NCBI GenBank assembly: GCA_022562895.1
Contig: JADFOK010000010.1
Span: forward strand, 18,473 to 82,472
Length of the DNA: 64,000 bases
Direction: 5' to 3'
Source of the DNA: Bacteroidota bacterium
GTDB lineage: Bacteria > Bacteroidota > Bacteroidia > Flavobacteriales > Flavobacteriaceae
This document shows, piece by piece, positions 11,870 through 20,705 of the stretch. The notes under the pieces are model-generated. The model was not told the origin of the DNA, did not search any database, and saw only the letters and a program-made list of their open reading frames with translations. The position numbers were made by a program, and so were the translations under genes. How positions within the stretch are numbered: the stretch's first letter is position 1; each line of letters opens with the position of its first letter.

Positions 11870-11896
11870 AAAAAGTCCGCTATTTCTAACGGACTG
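11870..11896 (-). terminator. intrinsic terminator after hpf
   Basis: On the minus strand the stem AGTCCG / CGGACT (10-nt loop) is followed directly by a run of T. It lies about 50 bp after the hpf stop and before the tRNA cluster, so it should end the xerC-hpf transcript. Confidence 0.65.
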
Positions 11897-11897
11897 C

Positions 11898-11905
11898 AAA
11901 TGTAA
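11898..11905 (-). promoter_or_regulatory. -7 element for the tRNA-tuf transcript
   Basis: The minus strand reads TACATTTG, a match to the Bacteroidota -7 consensus TAnnTTTG, about 50 bp before tRNA-Thr(TGT). No clear TTG -33 element is seen at the expected distance. It abuts the hpf terminator, so one transcript ends where the next begins. Confidence 0.5.
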
Positions 11906-11947
11906 TTAAATTATTTTTTTTAAAAAACTATTTTTAAGAAAATAATC

Positions 11948-12250
11948 TTATGAATATGCTCTCTGTTTTTGTTTTCTTTTTTTAAGTAGCCTCTCCAATG
12001 CTTTCAGGCATTTATCTGTTCCTTTTTCAAAAGTTTTAGCCCCTTTTTTTACCATTAAAACATCACCAGGAATACTTAATAATATCTCTACAATTTTATT
12101 TTGTCTGTCTTTTGTTTTCTGAACTTTTAAAAAAACGTCTGCAAAGATAATTCGGTTATAAAATATTTCCAATTTAGAGAGTCTCTTATTAATGAAAATG
12201 ATTAGCTTTTCATCTGCTACAAAGTTAGGTGTTTGCACATTTACTTTCAT
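11948..12250 (-). CDS. hpf: short ribosome hibernation-promoting factor (HPF/YfiA family)
   Basis: This is a 100-residue S30AE-type protein that binds the 30S A/P sites and inactivates ribosomes in stationary phase. MKVNVQTPNFVADEKLIIFI, the KLSKLEIFY-like helix start and the later basic helix (LERLLKKRKQKQ) fit the short form, without the C-terminal dimerization domain of long HPF. I chose the ATG at 12250; a TTG two codons upstream is possible. It follows xerC by 23 bp, so the two are probably co-transcribed, and it ends at a terminator. Confidence 0.88.
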   Translation of the reverse strand: MKVNVQTPNFVADEKLIIFINKRLSKLEIFYNRIIFADVFLKVQKTKDRQNKIVEILLSIPGDVLMVKKGAKTFEKGTDKCLKALERLLKKRKQKQRAYS

Positions 12251-12273
12251 AATCAATGAGTTAATTTTTGTTC

Positions 12274-13164
12274 TTATTTTAAATTTCTAGGATGTGAATT
12301 TTTATATACCTGTTTCAATTTTGCTATACTATTGTGAGTATACACTTGAGTAGATGCCAAACTGGAATGCCCAAGCAACTCCTTTACTGCTTTTAAATCA
12401 GCACCTTCGTTTAAAAGATGAGTTGCAAAAGAATGCCGCAAGATATGTGGACTCTTTTTTACTTTTTCTGATGCTTTACCAAAATACTTATTTATAACTC
12501 GGTAAACAAGTGTTTCGTATATTTTAACTCCTTTAGATGACAAGAAAAGAAAATCATTATCCTTAATCATTTCAAGGTCTTTTCTATAATATAAATACTC
12601 ATGAATGGTCTCGGTTACTACAGAAATCAAGGGGATAATTCGCTCTTTATTTCTTTTCCCCAAAACCTTAATTGTTTTTTTGGATAGGGATACATCACTC
12701 AATTTTAAATTTACAAGTTCAGCTCGCCGTATTCCGGTAGAGTATAAAAGTTCAACAATTAGTTTGTTACGAACATTTTTAAAATCTTTTTCTTCCTGAA
12801 GTAATTCCAATACATTTGTTATTTCTTTTTCTGAAAATGGAACTTGTAGTTTTTTTGAGGTTTTTAAGGCCTTATGTTTGGATAATGGATTTACTTTAAT
12901 CTGTTCGGTCTTTAGTAAAAATTTGTAATATGTTTTTAAAGAAGAAATTTTTCGATTGATGCTTCGGTTTGATATACCTGTTTCTACTAAAAATACGATC
13001 CAGCTTCGAACAATAGAATAGTGAACATTTTTAATATCGGTATATTTATATACTTCTGAAGCATATTCAAAAAAACTTTCCAAATCACTTTTATAGGCCT
13101 TAACTGTGTGAACTGAATATTTTTTCTCTAATTCCAAAAAGGATATAAAGTTTGAAAAGGGCAT
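12274..13164 (-). CDS. xerC: tyrosine recombinase XerC-like
   Basis: A 296-residue tyrosine recombinase of the Xer type, which resolves chromosome dimers at dif. An N-terminal SAM-like core-binding domain (to about residue 90) precedes the catalytic domain. The catalytic residues are all visible: R146 (STGIRR), K170, H240 and R243 (PHILRHSF), H266 (LLGHSS) and nucleophile Y275 (TQVYTH). Standard length and its place between rpsU and hpf argue for the housekeeping enzyme and not an integron or phage integrase. XerC versus XerD cannot be settled by eye. Confidence 0.92.
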   Translation of the reverse strand: MPFSNFISFLELEKKYSVHTVKAYKSDLESFFEYASEVYKYTDIKNVHYSIVRSWIVFLVETGISNRSINRKISSLKTYYKFLLKTEQIKVNPLSKHKALKTSKKLQVPFSEKEITNVLELLQEEKDFKNVRNKLIVELLYSTGIRRAELVNLKLSDVSLSKKTIKVLGKRNKERIIPLISVVTETIHEYLYYRKDLEMIKDNDFLFLSSKGVKIYETLVYRVINKYFGKASEKVKKSPHILRHSFATHLLNEGADLKAVKELLGHSSLASTQVYTHNSIAKLKQVYKNSHPRNLK

Positions 13165-13187
13165 GTCATCAAAATTATTCAGATATG

Positions 13188-13234
13188 AAAAAAATCCGTT
13201 GAAAAGTAAAGTTACTAATTTCCAACGGATTTTT
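13188..13234 (-). terminator. intrinsic terminator after rpsU
   Basis: The arms AAAAATCCGTTG (13190-13201) and CAACGGATTTTT (13223-13234) form a 12-bp stem. On the minus strand the stem is followed by more T, just downstream of the rpsU stop, so it should terminate rpsU transcription before xerC. Confidence 0.75.
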
Positions 13235-13255
13235 ATTATTTACAGGTAAGAACTA

Positions 13256-13450
13256 TTAAATTTCTTCCAGATCTCTTAGATGTTGTATATATTGAGCTTT
13301 TTGCATTTGTGCTCTTCGTATTACAGAAGGCTTTGAAAATTGCTTTCTAGATCTCAATTGACGCATAGTTCCTGTACGGTCAAACTTTCGTTTAAAACGT
13401 TTTAGCGCTCTGTCTATATTTTCTCCTTCTTTTACCGGTATTATTAACAT
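13256..13450 (-). CDS. rpsU: 30S ribosomal protein S21
   Basis: S21 is a 64-residue basic protein of the small-subunit platform. The conserved core VKEGENIDRALKRFKRKFDR and a basic C-terminus are present. In Bacteroidota S21 is part of the machinery that hides the 16S anti-Shine-Dalgarno tail, fitting the lack of Shine-Dalgarno sites in this window. It is a monocistronic unit with its own -7 element and terminator. Confidence 0.96.
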   Translation of the reverse strand: MLIIPVKEGENIDRALKRFKRKFDRTGTMRQLRSRKQFSKPSVIRRAQMQKAQYIQHLRDLEEI

Positions 13451-13480
13451 AGTATCTTAACCTCCTCTCTTTTGGGATTG

Positions 13481-13488
13481 CAAAGGTA
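13481..13488 (-). promoter_or_regulatory. -7 element upstream of rpsU
   Basis: The minus strand reads TACCTTTG, an exact TAnnTTTG match about 30 bp before the rpsU ATG. A TTG at -33 is not evident. Confidence 0.5.
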
Positions 13489-13543
13489 ATTAAGATTTTT
13501 GGTTATAGATATAAGATATTAGATTTTTTATAGAATGATTGTT

Positions 13544-14974
13544 TCACTCTTTAAAGAGTGTTGCACGCTTACTCAAATCCCGAACGAGTTTTTCTTCTTC
13601 TTCGCTTTCTAGTAAAATATTATAATTTTCCCAGAACTCTTTATTATAAGGTCGTTGTAAAAATATATCCTCAGACCATGTTTTTTGAAGTGCTTCTGCT
13701 ATTGTTTCAGGGTTTTGGATTATTTCAGTAAAGAGTATTTCCTGCACTGTGTAATAAAATTGTTCTTCTTTTTCCTTTTTAATCTCCTCTTCGGTTTTAT
13801 TGAATTTATCTGAAGACCTATCTCCTACATTAACTAGTTTTGGGGTTTCATAATAGTAGTAGTTTGGATACATCTTACCTTGATATTCCATATATGATAT
13901 AATCAACTTGTGATTATTAAGTGTACCTAAAAGGCTCTTGCTTCTTTTTTTTTGCTTATCTGAAGCTGCTATTAATTCGTATTCAATTTTCTTTATAGCA
14001 TAGGTATCCCAATATATGTAAAGCCAACCTTTGGGTTCAAATCCTTCATTGTAGATTCCAATAGTATTTAATCCCGCATAATCTTTTCCTTTTTTAATTT
14101 CCAGTTTATATAGTTTCCTGCCATTATCTACTAAAACAGTATCAAGCCTAAATTGATGGTTTTCAAGAATATTTTCCCCAAACAAAGCTTGCGACATATT
14201 TGAATTCCTTATTAAATTAAGTCTACCTTTAAAGAGATTTCCAAGACCGTTAACTCGAATATCATTCCATTTAATAGCTTCTACTAGCCTTACTGTTTTT
14301 ATGGTATCCCTGCGAAGTTGTTTAGACTTCATCTTAAAGTTTTTATAAGTGTTTCTTAAGTAGGAAGAATAAACAAACAAACTATCTATATCCCGCAAAT
14401 CATAACTCTTTCTATTTTCATCGACATTAATTTTTAAATTGTTCCTGGAACCAGAAGCATAACTAGAATCATACAATGTGATAGCGCTTTCAATTAGCCA
14501 TTTATATTCTTTCTTATTACGCTCTTTATGTCTTAAAAATCCTTTTTGTAAATAAGGTTGCTCAGGTAAATTCTGTGGAAGTTCTTTTATGGCTCTTAAA
14601 ACAATGTCATTTCCTGTTTTAGGTCTTGTCCCGGCAATAATGACAACTTCATCCAAAGAGGCTATATCCTCTTCAAGAAATATATCCTCATCATTTACAA
14701 AATCACTTACCAGCGTTCTAAAACTTTTATAGCCTATAGATGATATTACGAGGGTATCATTTTCTAATTCCTGAGGTACGGATAAAACAAATTTACCATC
14801 CGTATTACTCACAGTACCTATTGTGGAGTTATCAATATAGATGCTGGCATTCTCCAAAGGTTCGTAGGTCAAAAAATTAACTATTTTACTTTTAAGCTCG
14901 GTCTGAGCAAAGGCATTTATAGAAAAAACGAATAGTAATAAACAAATAAAATGTTTCAAATAGCTATGTATCAT
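13544..14974 (-). CDS. exported CarboxypepD_reg-like domain protein
   Basis: A 476-residue exported protein. A signal peptide (HFICLLLFVFSINAFA, cut before QTELKS) is followed by a carboxypeptidase-regulatory-like beta-sandwich (residues ~25-110: LENASIYIDNSTIGTVSNTD). That domain also occurs at the N-terminus of many Bacteroidota outer-membrane proteins. The remaining ~350 residues resemble the uncharacterised bacteroidete proteins that carry this domain and may form a beta-rich outer-membrane-associated part. No catalytic motif is visible. It is probably monocistronic; the function is unknown. Confidence 0.75.
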   Translation of the reverse strand: MIHSYLKHFICLLLFVFSINAFAQTELKSKIVNFLTYEPLENASIYIDNSTIGTVSNTDGKFVLSVPQELENDTLVISSIGYKSFRTLVSDFVNDEDIFLEEDIASLDEVVIIAGTRPKTGNDIVLRAIKELPQNLPEQPYLQKGFLRHKERNKKEYKWLIESAITLYDSSYASGSRNNLKINVDENRKSYDLRDIDSLFVYSSYLRNTYKNFKMKSKQLRRDTIKTVRLVEAIKWNDIRVNGLGNLFKGRLNLIRNSNMSQALFGENILENHQFRLDTVLVDNGRKLYKLEIKKGKDYAGLNTIGIYNEGFEPKGWLYIYWDTYAIKKIEYELIAASDKQKKRSKSLLGTLNNHKLIISYMEYQGKMYPNYYYYETPKLVNVGDRSSDKFNKTEEEIKKEKEEQFYYTVQEILFTEIIQNPETIAEALQKTWSEDIFLQRPYNKEFWENYNILLESEEEEKLVRDLSKRATLFKE

Positions 14975-15010
14975 TTTTACAAATTTGGTTAAATAACGAT
15001 CATCTAGCCA

Positions 15011-16177
15011 TTATGTAGCAGTTTTATATTCTTTATTATCAATGATTATTTTTGCGATTACCTCTCGAAGTATTTCTGAAGTACCTCCTCCAATTGGTCC
15101 CAAACGACTATCTCTGAACAAACGTGCTAATGGATATTCTTCCATATAACCATACCCGCCTAATAATTGAAGACATTGATACATTACATCGTCTGCAACT
15201 TTTGTGGATATTAATTTACTCATAGTCGCTTCCTTGACAACATACTCACCATCATTTAATCGCTTTGCAGTTGTATAATTAAAGGTTTTACAAACTTCAA
15301 TTTCACTTGCCATTTGTGCTACACTATGCCGTAATGCTTGAAACTCAGAAATGGATTTACCAAAAGCCTGTCTTTCTTTCATATATTGTATGGTATACTC
15401 CAAAGCGTACTCGCTCCTTGCATGAGCATTAACTCCCATAATCAAACGCTCAAATGAAAAATGTTGCATTATATAAGGAAATCCTTTGTTCTCTTCTCCC
15501 ATTAAATTTTCGACCGGTATCGTAACATTATCGAAAGCTATTTCGGCAGTATCGCTAGCTCTCCAACCTAATTTATTAAGTTTCGTAGTCGAAATCCCTG
15601 GAGTATCTTTATCAATTACAAAAATACTTATTCCTTTATTTCCTAAGTCAGGAGATGTTTTAGCTGCAACTATTAAATAATCACAATAGATACCATTAGT
15701 AATAAAAGTCTTAGAACCATTAATAATATAGCTATCACCTTTTTTTACAGCGGTTGTTCTTAAACCTGAAACATCAGATCCACAAAAGGGTTCTGTAATA
15801 CATAAACAACCTATTTTTTTACCTGTAATACTGGGTGTCAGATATTTTTCCTTTATTTCATGGCTTCCTTCTTTATTTAAGTGAGTCATCGCTAAATAAG
15901 CATGTGCCCACATGGCTGCTGCAAAACCACCAGAATTAATTTTTTGAAGTTCTTCAAGGAAAATTACCGTATAAAACAAATCGAGATTAAGGCCTCCATA
16001 TTTTTCGGGATAGGTCAAACCAAAATAGCCCATTTCGCCCATTTTTTCCCAAATAAATCGATCAATAGTTCCTGTTTCTTCCCATTTTTCTATATGAGGA
16101 ACTACCTCCTTTATTAAAAAATCTTTTAAACTCTTTCTAAAAAGATCGTGCTCTTCACTAAAAAACATTGTATTCAT
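15011..16177 (-). CDS. acyl-CoA dehydrogenase
   Basis: A 388-residue FAD-dependent acyl-CoA dehydrogenase that introduces the alpha-beta double bond in acyl-CoA or a related CoA ester. Signatures include CITEPFCGSDVSGLRTTA (flavin/substrate region), the ERQAFGKSISEFQALRH helix and LQLLGGYGYMEEYPLARLFRD. The C-terminal loop reads GPIGGGTSEI, so the glutamate that acts as base in MCAD/SCAD enzymes (YEGT) is a glycine. That pattern is known from LCAD/isovaleryl-type subfamilies, where the base comes from another helix. The substrate cannot be named. Confidence 0.9.
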   Translation of the reverse strand: MNTMFFSEEHDLFRKSLKDFLIKEVVPHIEKWEETGTIDRFIWEKMGEMGYFGLTYPEKYGGLNLDLFYTVIFLEELQKINSGGFAAAMWAHAYLAMTHLNKEGSHEIKEKYLTPSITGKKIGCLCITEPFCGSDVSGLRTTAVKKGDSYIINGSKTFITNGIYCDYLIVAAKTSPDLGNKGISIFVIDKDTPGISTTKLNKLGWRASDTAEIAFDNVTIPVENLMGEENKGFPYIMQHFSFERLIMGVNAHARSEYALEYTIQYMKERQAFGKSISEFQALRHSVAQMASEIEVCKTFNYTTAKRLNDGEYVVKEATMSKLISTKVADDVMYQCLQLLGGYGYMEEYPLARLFRDSRLGPIGGGTSEILREVIAKIIIDNKEYKTAT

Positions 16178-16225
16178 AAAACGTTACTGATTTTGGGATT
16201 ATGAGTTGCTGTATTATCAGGGCAA

Positions 16226-17101
16226 TCATTCAATATGCAAATATAACTGAATTCCTTCTAATTTTCTTATTGAAAGTTTTTCAATATTTTCTAATTCTGA
16301 AAAGGAATTTATACCCCCTCTCAACACTCTGTATTCCCAAATTATCTTTGCAAGTTCAAAGGAGATCCCTGGAATTGTTGCCAGGTCTGAGGCAGATACA
16401 GTGTTAAGATTCATAGTATTGATTTTCTTTGGAGTCTTCACGGTAAATTCATTCAATGTTCTACTTACAGTCTGTGGGTTCAATCCATAAACATTATATA
16501 ATTGTATATCTGATGTATATCCGCCTAACTTTTTACGATACGTTATAATACGCTTGCTTAGAACATCTCCTATTCCATTTACTTTTTGAAGTTGAATTAC
16601 AGTAGCTTTGTTAAGGTCTGTTTTTTGCTCGAAAGTTTTCTCAGAATAGTTTTTGAAATTACTTTTCTTACTGGATTCAGGATTAGTAATCCATTCAGGA
16701 AATTTAAAATAGGGACTAATCTTTTTTAGAAGTGAATCTGAAACATTGGTAACTCTTTTAAAATCGCTTTTAGAATTAATCCATTTTCCCTCATCTCTAT
16801 ATTTTTTTAAACGATCTATTTCTTCGGTATTCATTCCCAAAGTATATCCCTTAAAATCTGTTATGTAATTTGGATTAAAAGGAAAACTTTTTGGTTTTCG
16901 CCTTTCGATCTCAAGGGTACGTAGAGAATCTATTTGTTTCTGAATGGCAGATATTTCAGGTGAAGAAATATCGAGAATGTTTTCTTTAGAAAAATCTACA
17001 AAGTAATACACGCTAAGTAAACCCGTTATAAGAAGAACCAAAAATAAAATCCCACTTCGTTCTTGTTTATTAAACATAAAGTAGGATTTCATTTTATTCA
17101 T
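16226..17101 (-). CDS. helix-hairpin-helix (ComEA-like) membrane-anchored protein
   Basis: A 291-residue protein with one N-terminal membrane helix (GILFLVLLITGLLSVYYFV, about residues 18-36) and several helix-hairpin-helix units. The clearest is DLNKATVIQLQKVNGIGDVL (about 163-182). A second is NTVSASDLATIPGISFELA near the C-terminus, and more degenerate ones come before. HhH units bind DNA backbone non-specifically, as in the competence protein ComEA. Membrane anchoring plus HhH suggests a periplasmic DNA-binding role, but this is inference. It lies 12 bp after the symporter gene and is likely co-transcribed. Confidence 0.82.
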   Translation of the reverse strand: MNKMKSYFMFNKQERSGILFLVLLITGLLSVYYFVDFSKENILDISSPEISAIQKQIDSLRTLEIERRKPKSFPFNPNYITDFKGYTLGMNTEEIDRLKKYRDEGKWINSKSDFKRVTNVSDSLLKKISPYFKFPEWITNPESSKKSNFKNYSEKTFEQKTDLNKATVIQLQKVNGIGDVLSKRIITYRKKLGGYTSDIQLYNVYGLNPQTVSRTLNEFTVKTPKKINTMNLNTVSASDLATIPGISFELAKIIWEYRVLRGGINSFSELENIEKLSIRKLEGIQLYLHIE

Positions 17102-17113
17102 TAGAATAAGTAC

Positions 17114-18736
17114 TTAATTTTTCTTTGCAGACTTAATAGCACTTAAATACCTTACCAATTCTTCACGTACTTTAGGGAATAATAAAAGTAATCCTATCAT
17201 ATTTGGAAATACCAAGGCGAGTATCATTGCATCTGAGAATTTTATCACAGCATCCAACGTTGCGGATGCTCCAATAACTACAAATAAAAGGAACATTACT
17301 TTGTAAATGATATCTGCTTTTTTTCCTCTTCCAAAAAGATATTTCCAAGATTGAAGTCCATAGTAAGACCATGAGATCATGGTGGAAAATGCAAATAAAA
17401 TAATTGCTACTGTCAATATATAACTAAAGCCAGGAAGGACAGAATCAAAAGCCATTGTTGTTAAATCCACTCCCCCAATGTATTGTTGAGTTTCGTTAAT
17501 TAAAACGGAACTGTTTACAGAGTTTCCATACTCAAAAGCTCCTGAAGACATATTAAAGAAGATAATTACTAAAGCGGTCATGGTGCAAATCACTATGGTA
17601 TCGATAAAAGGTTCTAATAGTGCAACTATACCCTCACTTGCAGGATACTTGGTTTTAACCGCAGAGTGAGCAATGGCAGCACTACCGGCACCTGCTTCAT
17701 TAGAAAATGCTGCTCTTTGGAATCCTACAATTAATACCCCAAGTATTCCCCCAAGACCAGCCTGGGGTGAAAATGCACCAGATATAATCAAGCTAAAGGC
17801 TTCTCCTACAAATTCTATATTTGAAAAAATAATCACTAAAGATGCTATTATATAGATAATTGCCATAAAAGGAACTACCTTTTCTGTTATTTTTGCAATA
17901 CGCTTTATTCCGCCAATAATAACAATTCCAACAACAATTGCTAATACAATGCCTATTATTGTTCCTGAGGCTCCTCCTGTGATACCTAACATACTTGATA
18001 TTTGAACTGCAGCCTGGTTAGATTGAAATGCGTTGCCCCCACCAAAGGAAGCCCCCACACATAATACAGCAAAAATAACAGCTAATACTTTCCCAAGTAC
18101 AGCTTTATTTTGAAGTTTAAGTCCTTTCTGTAAATAGTACATTGGGCCTCCATAAACAGTTCCATCTGGACCAATATCACGATATTTAACACCTAAGGTA
18201 CATTCTACAAACTTAGAAGACATTCCTATAAATCCACAAACAATCATCCAAAAAGTAGCTCCTGGACCACCTACTGCAATTGCAACAGCTACCCCGGCAA
18301 TATTACCAAGTCCTACTGTACCTGAAACTGCGGTAGCTAATGCTTGAAAATGTGTTACTTCTCCTTCTTTACCTTCGTCTTTTATTGTGTCTGGAAGATC
18401 CCCGTCAACTATGTTTACATCAGACTTTTCTACTTCATTACCTTCAATTTCATCATATTTACCCCTAACGGTATTAATTGCTAATTTAAATTTGAAAATA
18501 CCGGGAAAACCAAAATAGAAAGTAAAATAAGTGGCTCCTACTACCAGTAATATAACCACTATGGGAATATTATATTCGCCAATTGTAAGGGGATAAAAAA
18601 CCAATCTTTCCCAACCTTCAGCTATCGGCATAAAAGCATCATTTATCCTTTCATCAAGGCCTTGTTCTGTTTTTTCTTGAGCAAAAGATATAAAAGGTAA
18701 AATTATGGCGATTAAGGAAAGAAGATATTTCTTCAT
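17114..18736 (-). CDS. alanine/glycine:cation symporter (AGCS family)
   Basis: A 540-residue Na+- or H+-coupled amino-acid carrier of the AGCS (DAGA) family. An N-terminal signal-like helix is followed by about ten membrane helices. Family marks include ALATAVSGTVGLGNIAGVAV, GPGATFWMIVCGFIGMSSKF and EAGAGSAAIAHSA. A ~45-residue acidic cytoplasmic insert (EIEGNEVEKSDVNIVDGDLP) precedes the AGCS core, a variation seen in bacteroidete members. Alanine or glycine is the usual substrate of the family. The HhH gene follows 12 bp later. Confidence 0.93.
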   Translation of the reverse strand: MKKYLLSLIAIILPFISFAQEKTEQGLDERINDAFMPIAEGWERLVFYPLTIGEYNIPIVVILLVVGATYFTFYFGFPGIFKFKLAINTVRGKYDEIEGNEVEKSDVNIVDGDLPDTIKDEGKEGEVTHFQALATAVSGTVGLGNIAGVAVAIAVGGPGATFWMIVCGFIGMSSKFVECTLGVKYRDIGPDGTVYGGPMYYLQKGLKLQNKAVLGKVLAVIFAVLCVGASFGGGNAFQSNQAAVQISSMLGITGGASGTIIGIVLAIVVGIVIIGGIKRIAKITEKVVPFMAIIYIIASLVIIFSNIEFVGEAFSLIISGAFSPQAGLGGILGVLIVGFQRAAFSNEAGAGSAAIAHSAVKTKYPASEGIVALLEPFIDTIVICTMTALVIIFFNMSSGAFEYGNSVNSSVLINETQQYIGGVDLTTMAFDSVLPGFSYILTVAIILFAFSTMISWSYYGLQSWKYLFGRGKKADIIYKVMFLLFVVIGASATLDAVIKFSDAMILALVFPNMIGLLLLFPKVREELVRYLSAIKSAKKN

Positions 18737-18875
18737 AATAGTTTAGTTAATAAGTTGATTAATAATTTTAAAATTAAAGGAAAGCAAGATGCTAAAAATA
18801 ATATCTATATCAAATTTTTGTACGTTAAAAAGTTAAAATTCATCATACATGATATAGTCGTTTTAACTTTTCTAT
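18737..18875. other. intergenic stretch with AT-rich inverted repeat
   Basis: No gene is seen here. An 11-bp inverted repeat (AAAAGTTAAAA at 18828-18838 and TTTTAACTTTT at 18861-18871) lies just after the channel relic on the minus strand and may be its old terminator. No TAnnTTTG element is obvious ahead of the symporter gene. Confidence 0.35.
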
Positions 18876-19013
18876 TTACTGAGGTCTTCCAATTAGAATA
18901 AGTTTTGAATTTCTTTTTAATAGTAAAGAAGGTTCCGGATTTACTATATATTCACCTTCGGGAGATTTATAACCAATTATAGAACATCTTGTTTTCTTAC
19001 GAAGATCTAATTC
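18876..19013 (-). pseudogene. relic of a K+ channel gene (C-terminal TrkA_C domain only)
   Basis: The minus strand encodes ELDLRKKTRCSIIGYKSPEG followed by EYIVNPEPSLLLKRNSKLIL and IGRPQ-stop. This is the C-terminal RCK/TrkA_C end of flavobacterial ion-channel-NAD domain proteins. There is no ATG and none of the pore (TVGFG-like), membrane helices or NAD-binding domain; upstream lies only ~70 bp and then the PspC-like stop. I infer that a channel gene following pspC was deleted except for its last ~45 codons. The frame happens to continue that of the PspC-like gene past its stop. Confidence 0.7.
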
Positions 19014-19082
19014 TTTTATGTGTAGTTTTTTCTTTATGACATACTTTATCAAGTTGTATGTTTTTAGTTTGAAATAATTTTC

Positions 19083-19313
19083 TTATAAATCAAAAACCGA
19101 AGATCGTTTTGTATAAACCAGGTCCTTTAATTTCAATAAAAAAGCCATTGTTATGTAAATTGCAAACCCTATACCAAGGGTTGCAAAGGACAAATAAATA
19201 AAAAACAATCGTACATTTTTAGCTCGCATTCCAAGACGATCTGCTAGACGGGAGCTAACATAAAATCCCCGCTTTTCTAAAAAATGACGAATTGCATAAA
19301 CAAGTCTTAACAT
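19083..19313 (-). CDS. PspC-like small membrane protein
   Basis: A 76-residue protein with the PspC fold: an N-terminal amphipathic region (RHFLEKRGFYVSSRLADRLG) and a membrane helix (LFFIYLSFATLGIGFAIYIT, about residues 36-55). The C-terminus KDLVYTKRSSVFDL looks like the natural end of the family, so the gene seems intact. PspC proteins take part in envelope stress responses in enterobacteria; the role of these short versions is unknown. It lies 45 bp after the DUF2851 gene and is likely in one operon with it. Confidence 0.8.
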   Translation of the reverse strand: MLRLVYAIRHFLEKRGFYVSSRLADRLGMRAKNVRLFFIYLSFATLGIGFAIYITMAFLLKLKDLVYTKRSSVFDL

Positions 19314-19358
19314 ACTGCAAAATACTGTTTTTAGTTGAATTTTTCTGTGAAAAATAAT

Positions 19359-20636
19359 TTATGGTATACTCTTTAATATAGAATTTCCAATAACGCATTG
19401 TAAACATTTATTCTTATCACAATATTCATTTTTAAGCTGAAGTAAAGCCTGTGTTTGTAATCCATTTCTAGTAAATGGCCACAATTGGTTAAACTTTTTT
19501 ATAATTGTATTTTCCTCCTTGGGAATAGCTAATGCTAATTTTATAATTTCTCGAGAAACATCCTTACCTAAATATCTCGCATAACAAAACTTTAAAGGTA
19601 TAAGGGTGTTGATCAGCAGTAAATCAATAAACTTATGGGTTAACCTTTTTTGTCTTTTAACCGAAGTAATACCAAAATTATAATGCGTATCCCAATATTC
19701 ATTGGCCGAAATATCAAATAATAAATAAAAATCATCTAGATTTTTAGTGGCAATAATTTCAGAAAAAAGAGAATGTCTTTGAGTAAATAAAACCGCTAAT
19801 TGAGATAGTCTTATTGTTGGAAAATTAGGAGGTCGTAATCTAAAGAATTTCGGAAAAATTACAAAATCGTTTTTTATATTGAACTTTTCTTTAAAAAATA
19901 AATATTTTCTTTCGAGATTTACAAAATAAACTGATTCTTTAGTTTCTTCAAAAAATCCGGCTTGTCCAAATAACAAGGATTCCAAATCTATAGCATCTTG
20001 ACTACATTTTTTTACTACCGAAAAATCTAAAGAATTGGCTATGCTATAAAAAGCCTCACCATTTACTTTTAGTCCAAAGTTTTTACAAAGCAATCGAAAC
20101 AAAACTGACTCCCAATGATTGTTCGAAGCTTTTAATTCTTTTTCTGTCAATACCGATTTTTGTTCTAAACGTTCCAGATATAGGCGATCCAACCAATTCT
20201 CGATTATAAAAGAATCTATTTCCGGAAAATCATTTTCACAATTTATCCACTTTTGTTTTTTTGAAAATAATTTCTGATACTTGGAAAGGATATCAACATC
20301 AACTATCGATTTTAATTCAAGCGTAGGAATTGGATTGTTATCTTTTCTGAAAATTTCTGTATCATGTTCCCAAACCAAATGTAAAATTACATTATCATAA
20401 CTAGGGTCTTGCTCGTGGTTATGTACATACCAATCTGAAGAATTAACATGGATCTCGACATTACCTGCCCATAATTGTGCTTCAACAGAAACTTGAGCAT
20501 TAAGAAAGTCTGGACCTGAATTATAATTTTGTTCTCCGGTTTTAATAATTTTTAAAGTATCACCTTGAACTGTTTTAATATTCCGCGTCGAAAACTTCTG
20601 AAATTTCCACACGTAGTGCAGGAAATCTTCTTTCAT
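19359..20636 (-). CDS. DUF2851 family protein
   Basis: A 425-residue cytoplasmic protein of the DUF2851 family, widespread in Bacteroidota and of unknown biochemical role. The typical opening EDFLHYVWKFQKFSTRNIKT and VQGDTLKIIKTGEQNYNSGP is clear, followed by DFLNAQVSVEAQLWAGNVEI. A C-terminal cysteine cluster (CDKNKCLQCVIGNSIL) could bind metal. The promoter lies just upstream, inside the end of the cysteine synthase intergenic region. No function is proposed. Confidence 0.88.
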   Translation of the reverse strand: MKEDFLHYVWKFQKFSTRNIKTVQGDTLKIIKTGEQNYNSGPDFLNAQVSVEAQLWAGNVEIHVNSSDWYVHNHEQDPSYDNVILHLVWEHDTEIFRKDNNPIPTLELKSIVDVDILSKYQKLFSKKQKWINCENDFPEIDSFIIENWLDRLYLERLEQKSVLTEKELKASNNHWESVLFRLLCKNFGLKVNGEAFYSIANSLDFSVVKKCSQDAIDLESLLFGQAGFFEETKESVYFVNLERKYLFFKEKFNIKNDFVIFPKFFRLRPPNFPTIRLSQLAVLFTQRHSLFSEIIATKNLDDFYLLFDISANEYWDTHYNFGITSVKRQKRLTHKFIDLLLINTLIPLKFCYARYLGKDVSREIIKLALAIPKEENTIIKKFNQLWPFTRNGLQTQALLQLKNEYCDKNKCLQCVIGNSILKSIP

Positions 20637-20672
20637 TTGCTATAAAGTTACGGGAAGTTATTCGTAGTGAAA

Positions 20673-20704
20673 CAAAGGTAAGAGAAAAATTTGGTTTTAA
20701 ACAA
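20673..20704 (-). promoter_or_regulatory. Bacteroidota-type promoter for the DUF2851-PspC unit
   Basis: On the minus strand TTG (20704-20702), 21 nt, then TACCTTTG (20680-20673) match the -33/-7 consensus TTG-N17-23-TAnnTTTG. The site is about 40 bp before the DUF2851 ATG and starts immediately after the cysteine synthase stop. Confidence 0.65.
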
Positions 20705-20705
20705 T

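Noticed and set aside
13170..13177. TAATTTTG -7 match directly before xerC
   Set aside because: It lies only 5 bp from the ATG and would require leaderless translation; no -33 element.
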